The notes beneath the pieces were generated by a model. The model saw only the letters and a program-made list of their open reading frames with translations. It had not been told where the DNA came from and searched no databases. A stretch of 64,000 bases of DNA from Pseudomonas berkeleyensis (lineage in GTDB: Bacteria; Pseudomonadota; Gammaproteobacteria; Pseudomonadales; Pseudomonadaceae). Positions 57,578 through 64,000 of this stretch are shown here, in pieces. The translations under genes were made by a program, and so were the position numbers. The DNA is taken from contig NZ_CP059139.1 in assembly GCF_014109765.1 (NCBI RefSeq), positions 558,001-622,000 of the forward strand, written 5' to 3'. Every line of letters begins with the position of its first letter. Within the stretch, counting starts at the first letter, position 1.

Positions 57578-58378
57578 ATGCGCCACTCCGTGATACTGAA
57601 AAAGGCGTCCCTGGTGGGCGCCTTTTTCGTTTCTCTGCTGTGTGTCGAGCTGGCCCAGGCATTCTGCCCGCTGCGTGCAGATCTTGCCCAAGTCGCCGTG
57701 CGCCAGGTGGTCGATGGCGACACCGTGCGTCTGGTCGACGGGCGCAGCATTCGTTTGATCGGCATCAATGCGCCTGAGCTGGGGCGCAAGGGGCGCAGCG
57801 ACGAGCCTTTCGCCGTGCAGTCCAAGCGCCGCCTACAGGCGCTGGTCGATGCCAGTGACGGGCGTGTCGGCCTGCTCTACGGCAAGCAGCGCAAGGATCG
57901 TTACGGGCGCACGCTGGCCCATCTTTATGATCGTCAGGGGCGTAACCTCGAAGCGCAGCTGCTGGCCGAAGGGCTGGGCTTCATGGTGGCCGTGGCTCCC
58001 AATAACGAGCTGGTGCGCTGCCACACGGCGGCCGAGCGCCAGGCCCGCAGCAAGCACCTCGGCTTGTGGCGCGACGAGCAGCTGAAGACGGCTGGTCAGC
58101 TACGCAGTGGTGGCTTCGCTTTGCTCGGCGGGCGCGTTGCCAGCGTACAGCGCAATCGGGGTGGTCTCTGGATTGATCTCGATGGCGGTCGGGTGCTTCG
58201 GGTGGCGCCTGAGTTGCTTGGTGAGTTCGATGTACGCGCTTTGCAGCAGCTCGAAGGGCGGCAAGTGGAGGCGCGTGGCTGGGTCATCGATCGCCAGCGT
58301 CGCGGTGGCTTGAAATCCGGACAGGCACGCTGGATGCTGCCGATTACCGATCCGGCGATGTTGGAGGTGGTTCGATGA
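57578..58378 (+). CDS. Secreted thermonuclease (SNase-like)
   Basis: A 266-residue exported nuclease. Signal peptide residues 1-27 (KKASLVGAFFVSLLCVELAQA). SNase domain 35-165 with VVDGDTVRLVDGRSIRLIGINAPELG (catalytic Asp/Arg/Glu region) and YGRTLAHLYD. The C-terminal 100 residues are an OB-like extension (LEGRQVEARGWVIDRQ). The signal-peptide DNA contains the rpmE terminator (57599-57627). Its stop overlaps the M48 start by four bases. Confidence 0.9.
   Translation: MRHSVILKKASLVGAFFVSLLCVELAQAFCPLRADLAQVAVRQVVDGDTVRLVDGRSIRLIGINAPELGRKGRSDEPFAVQSKRRLQALVDASDGRVGLLYGKQRKDRYGRTLAHLYDRQGRNLEAQLLAEGLGFMVAVAPNNELVRCHTAAERQARSKHLGLWRDEQLKTAGQLRSGGFALLGGRVASVQRNRGGLWIDLDGGRVLRVAPELLGEFDVRALQQLEGRQVEARGWVIDRQRRGGLKSGQARWMLPITDPAMLEVVR
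57599..57627 (+). terminator. Intrinsic terminator inside the nuclease signal-peptide region
   Basis: AAAAAGGCG (57599-57607), an inner CCC/GGG extension and CGCCTTTTT (57619-57627) form a 12-bp stem with one bulge ending in five T, 48 bases after the rpmE stop and within codons 8-17 of the nuclease gene. Confidence 0.85.
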
Positions 58379-59811
58379 TGCGTGTTCTCGTGGCTGGCCT
58401 GGTGTTCTCGTGGTTGGCCGGTTGTGCGGTCAATCCGGCCACTGGCCGCAACGACTTCGTGATGATGAGCGAGCGCCAGGAGCTGGATCTCGGTGCCCGC
58501 TACAACCAGGAAATCGCCAAGGAAAATCCGCGCTACAACGACGCCAAGCTGCAGGCTTATATCCAGCGCGTTGGCGAGCGGGTGGCGCGTGCCAGTCACC
58601 GCAATCAACTGAACTACGTGTTCACTCTGGTCGATAGTCCTGATGTCAACGCTTTCGCATTGCCCGGTGGCTACATCTATATCCATCGTGGCCTGCTGGC
58701 GTATCTCAACTCCGAGGCTGAGCTGGCAGCGGTGCTTGGTCATGAGGTCGGCCACGTCACGGCGCGCCACAGCGTGCGCCAGCAAAGCCAATCCACGGCC
58801 TGGGGCTTGCTGGGACAGGCGGCGGCCATTGGCACGGGTGTAGGCGCGCTCGGCGATCTGACCAGTGTGATGGGCAATGCCTTCGTCCGTGGCTACGGCC
58901 GTGATATGGAGCTGGAGGCCGACGGCCTCGGGGCTCAATACCTGGCGCGCGGCGGCTATGACCCGCAGGCGATGATCGAGGTGGTGCGCGTTCTGAAGAA
59001 TCAGGAAGACTTCGCGCGTGATCAGGCGGCCGCGCGCGGCGAGGCACAGCCTGCAGGCGGCTACCACGGTTTGTTCAATACCCACCCGGACAACGACCGG
59101 CGCCTGAAAGAAGTGATCGGCCCTGCCCAGGCGCTGGTCGGCGGCTCCCAGGAAGTGGGGCGTGACACCTTCATGCAAATGATCGATGGCTTGGTGTTCG
59201 GCGACTCGGCCGACAGTGGCATTCGTCGTGGACGGAGTTTCTATCACGGTCCGCTGGATTTCACCCTGAGCTATCCGCAGGGTTGGCAACTGGTCAACCG
59301 TCCTGATGTGCTGATTGGTCACACCGAGGACGAACAGGCTTTCATCGCCATGACTCTGGAGGCGGCCGACAAGGCACTGACACCGGCTGAATACCTGCGC
59401 AAGCGCGCTGGCAACCAGCGCCTGGTGGCGGGCGAAGAGCTACGCCTGGGTTCGCTGCAGGGCTACACCGCAGTGTTGCAGGGACAGTCGGCCAGGCGAG
59501 TGGCGGTGATCTATCGTGGCGACGGAGCGTACCTGTTCGTGGCCGGTTTGAAAGGGCAGGCATCACTGGAAACCGAAGACGAGCGTTTCCTGTCGGTCAT
59601 CCGCAGTTTCCGTCCGCTCAAGGCCGAGGAGCGCAAGCTGGCTGAGCCGGTGCGCCTGCACACGACGCGCGCCAAGGGCGGGCAAACCATGGCCGCGCTG
59701 GCCAAGGAAAGTCCGTTGCAAAGCGGTGCAGAAGGGCAGCTGCGACTGCTCAATAATCTCTACCCAAGTGGCGAGCCGAAGGCGGGTGAGTGGCTGAAAA
59801 TCCTCCGCTAA
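58375..59811 (+). CDS. M48 metalloprotease lipoprotein with LysM-like tail
   Basis: A 478-residue BepA/Oma1-like peptidase. Lipobox WLAGC at residue 17; zinc motif HEVGHVTARH (about 123-132) and third ligand in MELEADGLGAQYLARGGYDP. The C-terminal 50 residues (GGQTMAALAKESPLQ...LLNNLYPSGEPKAGEWLKIL) resemble a peptidoglycan-binding LysM motif. Coupled to the nuclease gene by an ATGA overlap. Probably an outer-membrane-protein quality-control protease. Confidence 0.9.
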   Translation: MMRVLVAGLVFSWLAGCAVNPATGRNDFVMMSERQELDLGARYNQEIAKENPRYNDAKLQAYIQRVGERVARASHRNQLNYVFTLVDSPDVNAFALPGGYIYIHRGLLAYLNSEAELAAVLGHEVGHVTARHSVRQQSQSTAWGLLGQAAAIGTGVGALGDLTSVMGNAFVRGYGRDMELEADGLGAQYLARGGYDPQAMIEVVRVLKNQEDFARDQAAARGEAQPAGGYHGLFNTHPDNDRRLKEVIGPAQALVGGSQEVGRDTFMQMIDGLVFGDSADSGIRRGRSFYHGPLDFTLSYPQGWQLVNRPDVLIGHTEDEQAFIAMTLEAADKALTPAEYLRKRAGNQRLVAGEELRLGSLQGYTAVLQGQSARRVAVIYRGDGAYLFVAGLKGQASLETEDERFLSVIRSFRPLKAEERKLAEPVRLHTTRAKGGQTMAALAKESPLQSGAEGQLRLLNNLYPSGEPKAGEWLKILR

Positions 59812-59815
59812 TGGC

Positions 59816-59832
59816 TTGTAGTAAAACTACAA
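59816..59832. promoter_or_regulatory. HexR-type operator upstream of maeB
   Basis: TTGTAGTAAAACTACAA is a perfect 7-bp inverted repeat around AAA and fits the HexR consensus as I recall it (TTGTARTWWWAYTACAA, also written TTGT-N-ACAA). Its left half overlaps the -35 of a promoter-like pair, so it would act as a repressor site for maeB. Confidence 0.6.
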
Positions 59833-59845
59833 AATTGGCTATAAG
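59816..59845 (+). promoter_or_regulatory. Candidate sigma-70 promoter of maeB
   Basis: TTGTAG (59816-59821), 18-base spacer, TATAAG (59840-59845), about 115 bases before the maeB ATG. A weaker pair TTGTGC-N18-TATCCT lies further down, near 59884-59913. Confidence 0.5.
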
Positions 59846-59958
59846 CGGCTCTGGCCGTGCAGTCCGATAGCGACCAAGCTGTCTTGTGCAGCTGTATACA
59901 ACTTGCGTATCCTCGGCCGCGCCCGTTCAACAAGCCTCATAAAAGCGGAAATGCCACT

Positions 59959-61227
59959 ATGTCCGATCTAAAAACAGCCGCTCTCGAATATCACGCTCAG
60001 CCCCGTCCCGGTAAGCTGAGTGTCGAGCTGACCAAAGCCACTGCCACTGCCCGCGACCTGTCCCTCGCATACAGCCCAGGCGTAGCCGAACCGGTACGCG
60101 AGATCGCTCGCGATGCCGAACTGGCCTACCGCTATACCGGTAAGGGCAACCTGGTCGCCGTAATTTCCGACGGTACTGCCATCCTCGGCCTGGGTAACCT
60201 CGGCCCACTGGCTTCCAAGCCGGTAATGGAAGGTAAAGGTGTACTGTTCAAGCGCTTCGCTGGCATCGACGTGTTCGACATCGAAGTCGACGCTGAAAGC
60301 CCGCAGGCCTTCATCGACACCGTCAAGCGCATCTCCATCACCTTCGGTGGCATCAACCTGGAAGATATCAAGGCGCCTGAGTGCTTCGAGATCGAGCGCG
60401 CGCTGATCGAGCAGTGCGACATCCCGGTATTCCACGATGACCAGCATGGTACCGCCATCGTCACCGCGGCTGGCATGCTCAATGCCCTGGAAATCGCCGG
60501 TAAGACTCTGGAAGAGGCGAAGATCGTCTGCCTGGGCGCCGGTGCAGCTGCCATCTCCTGCATGAAGCTGCTGGTGAGCATGGGTGCCAAGGTCGAGAAT
60601 ATCTTCATGATCGACCGTAAGGGCGTGATCCACGCTGGTCGTGACGACCTGAACCAGTACAAGGCCGTGTTCGCTAGCGAAACCGACAAACGCAGCCTGT
60701 CCGACGCCCTCGACGGTGCCGATGTATTCGTCGGTCTGTCTGGCGCCAACCTGCTGAGCGCTGAAGACCTCAAGCGCATGGCGGCCAACCCGATCGTCTT
60801 CGCGTGCTCCAACCCGGATCCGGAAATCAGCCCCGAGCTGGCGCATGCCACTCGTAATGACGTGATCATGGCCACTGGTCGTTCCGACTACCCGAACCAG
60901 GTCAACAACGTACTGGGCTTCCCCTTCATTTTCCGTGGGGCGCTGGATGTTCGCGCTACTCGCATCAACGAAGAAATGAAGATTGCTGCAGCCCTGGCCC
61001 TGCGTGACCTGGCCAAGCTGCCGGTGCCGCAGGATGTCTGCGACGCCTACGGCGGTATCAAGCTGGAGTTCGGTCGCGAGTACATCATTCCGAAACCGAT
61101 GGATCAGCGTCTGATCAACGTCGTTTGCGATGCCGTGGCCAAGGCTGCCATCGAATCCGGCGTGGCGACTCTGCCGTATCCGAAGCACTATCCGCTGAAT
61201 TCGGTGGATGAGGTGTTCAACGGCTAA
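59959..61227 (+). CDS. maeB: NADP-dependent malic enzyme
   Basis: A 422-residue malic enzyme that decarboxylates malate to pyruvate with NADPH. Seen: LSLAYSPGVAEPVREIA (about 31-47), VISDGTAILGLGNLGP, FGGINLEDIKAPECF, PVFHDDQHGTAIV and the Rossmann GAGAAAISC. It lacks the phosphotransacetylase-like C-terminal domain of the long MaeB form. Start at 59959; upstream frame is non-homologous. Confidence 0.95.
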   Translation: MSDLKTAALEYHAQPRPGKLSVELTKATATARDLSLAYSPGVAEPVREIARDAELAYRYTGKGNLVAVISDGTAILGLGNLGPLASKPVMEGKGVLFKRFAGIDVFDIEVDAESPQAFIDTVKRISITFGGINLEDIKAPECFEIERALIEQCDIPVFHDDQHGTAIVTAAGMLNALEIAGKTLEEAKIVCLGAGAAAISCMKLLVSMGAKVENIFMIDRKGVIHAGRDDLNQYKAVFASETDKRSLSDALDGADVFVGLSGANLLSAEDLKRMAANPIVFACSNPDPEISPELAHATRNDVIMATGRSDYPNQVNNVLGFPFIFRGALDVRATRINEEMKIAAALALRDLAKLPVPQDVCDAYGGIKLEFGREYIIPKPMDQRLINVVCDAVAKAAIESGVATLPYPKHYPLNSVDEVFNG

Positions 61228-61240
61228 GCCGCTGGATGCA

Positions 61241-61270
61241 ATAAAAAACCCGCCTAGGCGGGTTTTTTAT
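61241..61270. terminator. Bidirectional terminator between maeB and ponA
   Basis: ATAAAAAACCCGCC, TA, GGCGGGTTTTTTAT: a perfect 14-bp stem with A and T runs, serving both converging genes. Confidence 0.95.
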
Positions 61271-61283
61271 TGTCTGCGCTGAG

Positions 61284-63695
61284 TCAGAACAGATCGATCG
61301 GTGCCATCTCGTCGGCAGGCAGTGGGCTGCCGGGTGCCCCCATGCCAGGTTCGAACTCGCTCATGGGCGGTGGCGAATCCTCGCTCTTGAACAGCTCGAA
61401 ATAGGCATCTGGAGTGCCGGGGCTGGCAGCGCGACCGCTGACCGGATCGACTCGCAGCGTCAGCAAACCCTTGGGTTCTTTCGGCAGGTGGTTAGGGCGA
61501 TCCTTGAGTGCAGCGCCCATGTAGTTCATCCAGATCGGCAGTGCCACAGTGCCGCCATACTCATGGCGACCCAGGCTTTCCGGCTGATCGAAGCCCGCCC
61601 AGACAGTGGTCACATAATCGGCGTTGTAGCCAGAGAACCAGCTGTCCTTCGACTCGTTGGTGGTGCCGGTCTTGCCTGCCAGGTCATTGCGACCAAGGGC
61701 GAGGGCGCGTCGGCCGGTACCACGCTTGATCACGTCCTGCAGCATGCTGGTCATGATGTAGGCGGTGCGCTCGTCGATGATCTGCTCGGCGACTTTGGGT
61801 TCCTCCAGTGGCAACTCATCGGTCGTGTTGACGGCGAGGTTGGCGTTCTCCTCGGTCGGCGCACTGCCTGGCACGCGAGCCGGGTTGGCGCGGAACAGCG
61901 GTTTGCCATTGCGATCATCGATGCGTTCGATCAGGTAAGGCTCGATCTTGTAGCCACCATTGGCGAACGTGGCCCAGCCTTCGGCAATTTCCATCGGGGT
62001 CAGGCTGGCGGTGCCCAGGGCTAGAGAGAGGTTGCGCGGCAGATCTTGCGGGGCGAAGCCGAAGCGCTCGATGTAGCGCAGGCTACGGTCGATGCCCATG
62101 TCTTGCAGCAGGCGGATCGAGACCAGGTTGCGCGATTTGTACAGGGCTTCGCGCAGGCGGATCGGGCCGAGGAAGGTGTTGTTGTCGTTCTTTGGTCGCC
62201 ATTTCTGCGACAGGTAATCGTCGGAGAGGATGATTGGCGCATCGTTGACCAGCGTCGACGCCGTGTAACCGTTATCCAGTGCGGCGCTATAGACGAAGGG
62301 CTTGAAGCTGGAGCCGGGTTGGCGCTTGGCCTGTACGGCGCGGTTGTAGTTGCTTTGGTCGAAGGAGAAACCGCCAACCAGTGCCTGGATCGCTCCGCTG
62401 TAAGGGTCGAGTGAGACCAGGGCGCTTTGCGCGGCCGGCACCTGCATGAAGCGCAGGCTGCCATCTTCCTGACGTTGCACGCGCACGATGTCGCCGACTT
62501 GAGTGACGTCCGCCGGCTGTTGCGGACGAGGGCCCAGGCTATTGGTATTGAGGAAGGGGCGCGCCCATTTCATGCTGTCCCAGGAAACGGCTTGTTCTTC
62601 GCCGTTACGAGTCAGTACCAGAATGCCGCTTTTCTCTACCTGAGAGACGACAGCGGGTTCCAGCCCACCTATGGAGCGGAACTTGCTCAGCTCGCTGAGC
62701 CAGGTCTCGCGCGTCATGCCGGGCAAGCGGCTCTCCGGGCCGCGATAGCCGTGGCGCTGGTCGTAGCTGATCAGTCCTTCGCGTAGCGCGGCATTGGCCA
62801 CTTCCTGCAAGTGGCTGGGAACCGTCGTGGTGACATTGAAACCTTCGGTGTAGGCCTCGCTGCCGTAGCGTCCGACTATTTCGGCGCGTGCCATCTCGGC
62901 TATATAAGGTGCGCTGAGCTCTGGGGCTGGAACATGGTGGCGGGCGTCAACCACCTCGGCCAGTGCGCTCTCGTAGGTGGCTTGGTCGATGCGGCCAAGG
63001 CGATACAGGCGACCGAGGATCCAGTCGCGGCGCTCTTTGGCGCGTGTCGGGTTGACCAACGGGTTGTAGCGCGAGGGGGCTTTCGGCAGACCGGCGATCA
63101 TCGCCATCTGCGCCAGGTTCAGGTCGCGGATCGATTTGCCGTAATACACCTGAGCGGCAGCCTCGATGCCGTAGGCGCGGTTGCCCAGGTAGATCTTGTT
63201 CACGTAGAGCTCAAGGATTTCATCCTTGCTCAACTCGCGTTCGATCTGCAGAGCCAGGAGAATTTCAGTGGCCTTGCGCGAGAAGCTGCGCTCGCTGGTG
63301 AGGAAGAAGTTCTTCGCCACCTGCATGGTGATGGTGCTGCCGCCGCTCTGAATCTGGCCGCTCTTCAATAATTGCGTGGCAGCGCGCATCAGGCTGGTCA
63401 CATCGACGCCATAATGATTAGCGAAATTATCGTCTTCTGCTGCGAGCAGGGCGCTGATGAATTCCTTGGGGATTTCGTCGAAGCGAATGGGGGAGCGGCG
63501 CATTTCGCCAAATTCGGCGATCAGCTTGGCATCGCTGCTGTAGACGCGCAGGGGGATCTGTAGCTGTACCTGGCGCAGCGACTCGACGGAAGGAAGGGTC
63601 GGGCTAAGATAAAGAAACGCGCCGCTCAAACTGAGCAATAGCCCACAGAAAACGGCAACGCAAGACCACCAGAAGAACTTCAGCAGGCGTATCAA
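61284..63695 (-). CDS. ponA: Penicillin-binding protein 1A
   Basis: An 803-residue bifunctional peptidoglycan synthase. N-terminal membrane anchor (about 5-27), glycosyltransferase domain with AAEDDNFANHYGVD and GGSTITMQVAKNFFL, OB-like insert, transpeptidase domain with SxxK in GSSFKP (about 463), SRN in YKSRNLV and KTG in LAGKTGTTNES. TTG start at 63695 with GGAA upstream; no in-frame ATG is near. Divergent from pilM, the usual arrangement. Confidence 0.95.
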   Translation of the reverse strand: MIRLLKFFWWSCVAVFCGLLLSLSGAFLYLSPTLPSVESLRQVQLQIPLRVYSSDAKLIAEFGEMRRSPIRFDEIPKEFISALLAAEDDNFANHYGVDVTSLMRAATQLLKSGQIQSGGSTITMQVAKNFFLTSERSFSRKATEILLALQIERELSKDEILELYVNKIYLGNRAYGIEAAAQVYYGKSIRDLNLAQMAMIAGLPKAPSRYNPLVNPTRAKERRDWILGRLYRLGRIDQATYESALAEVVDARHHVPAPELSAPYIAEMARAEIVGRYGSEAYTEGFNVTTTVPSHLQEVANAALREGLISYDQRHGYRGPESRLPGMTRETWLSELSKFRSIGGLEPAVVSQVEKSGILVLTRNGEEQAVSWDSMKWARPFLNTNSLGPRPQQPADVTQVGDIVRVQRQEDGSLRFMQVPAAQSALVSLDPYSGAIQALVGGFSFDQSNYNRAVQAKRQPGSSFKPFVYSAALDNGYTASTLVNDAPIILSDDYLSQKWRPKNDNNTFLGPIRLREALYKSRNLVSIRLLQDMGIDRSLRYIERFGFAPQDLPRNLSLALGTASLTPMEIAEGWATFANGGYKIEPYLIERIDDRNGKPLFRANPARVPGSAPTEENANLAVNTTDELPLEEPKVAEQIIDERTAYIMTSMLQDVIKRGTGRRALALGRNDLAGKTGTTNESKDSWFSGYNADYVTTVWAGFDQPESLGRHEYGGTVALPIWMNYMGAALKDRPNHLPKEPKGLLTLRVDPVSGRAASPGTPDAYFELFKSEDSPPPMSEFEPGMGAPGSPLPADEMAPIDLF

Positions 63696-63764
63696 AATGT
63701 TCGGAATTCCAAGTAAAAGAATGAGTTAAGCAGGAGCCGAGGCTAAAAGGGAAAAGCTGATCAC

Positions 63765-63793
63765 ATTATAAGCGTTTTTTTTCCCGGGGAGCC
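63765..63793 (-). promoter_or_regulatory. Candidate promoter of ponA
   Basis: On minus a perfect -10 TATAAT (63770-63765) lies about 70 bases before the ponA start; the -35 region is GC-rich and poor. Confidence 0.4.
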
Positions 63794-63849
63794 ATTTGCG
63801 CTTCTGTCAAGACTGATATTTAATGTGGAAAAACATAAATAGTCCGTAA

Positions 63850-64000
<151 letters not shown>

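Overview
The window is a GC-rich gammaproteobacterial chromosome segment. Gene content and order (gbdR/dgc/cdh cluster, phaC1ZC2D-phaFI, ubiEJB-hisIE-tatABC, hslVU-argS-priA-rpmE, maeB, ponA/pilM) place it firmly in Pseudomonas. The GTAG-headed REP elements and the complete medium-chain-length PHA locus suggest the P. mendocina/oleovorans group; that species-level guess is inference. No rRNA, tRNA, CRISPR array, prophage or insertion sequence was seen.

Region 1 (0.7-24 kb) is a quaternary-amine catabolic cluster. It holds the choline/betaine/carnitine ABC transporter (cbcV-cbcW-cbcX), three further periplasmic binding proteins (a BetX-like one, an orphan CbcX paralogue and CaiX), L-serine dehydratase, the AraC-type activator GbdR, the dimethylglycine demethylase operon (M19 dipeptidase, DUF5943 protein, dgcA, dgcB, ETF alpha and beta, a small ORF), the carnitine activator CdhR, and the divergent carnitine operon caiX-cdhC-cdhA-cdhB. 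Together these take up carnitine, choline and betaine, convert carnitine to betaine, demethylate dimethylglycine and deaminate serine to pyruvate. The first betaine demethylation (GbcAB) and sarcosine oxidation are not encoded here.

Region 2 (24-36 kb) is mixed housekeeping and uncharacterised material: a YkgJ-type cysteine-cluster protein, a translationally coupled DUF2339/DUF3999 membrane pair, a 7TM diguanylate cyclase, fructose-1,6-bisphosphatase, DUF924, three lipoproteins including a Blc lipocalin, proline iminopeptidase and D-aminoacyl-tRNA deacylase.

Region 3 (36-50 kb) runs on the minus strand from ubiE-ubiJ-ubiB through hisI-hisE-tatA-tatB-tatC-rsmE. It is followed by the PHA locus: phaI-phaF on plus, facing phaC1-phaZ-phaC2-phaD on minus.

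Region 4 (50-64 kb) carries DUF971, hslV-hslU, a SPOR protein, argS, priA, rpmE, a secreted thermonuclease, an M48 lipoprotein protease, NADP malic enzyme, penicillin-binding protein 1A and the start of pilM.

The most distinctive non-coding signals are: (i) two copies of a roughly 150-bp foldable intergenic element whose stems differ between copies but keep their pairing, with a short relative between hslV and hslU; (ii) a 17-bp dyad matching the HexR operator over a promoter-like sequence upstream of maeB; (iii) an intrinsic terminator that doubles as signal-peptide coding sequence; (iv) sigma-54-type promoters before gbdR and phaC1; and (v) many REP/REPIN elements of several arm families, concentrated in the amine cluster.
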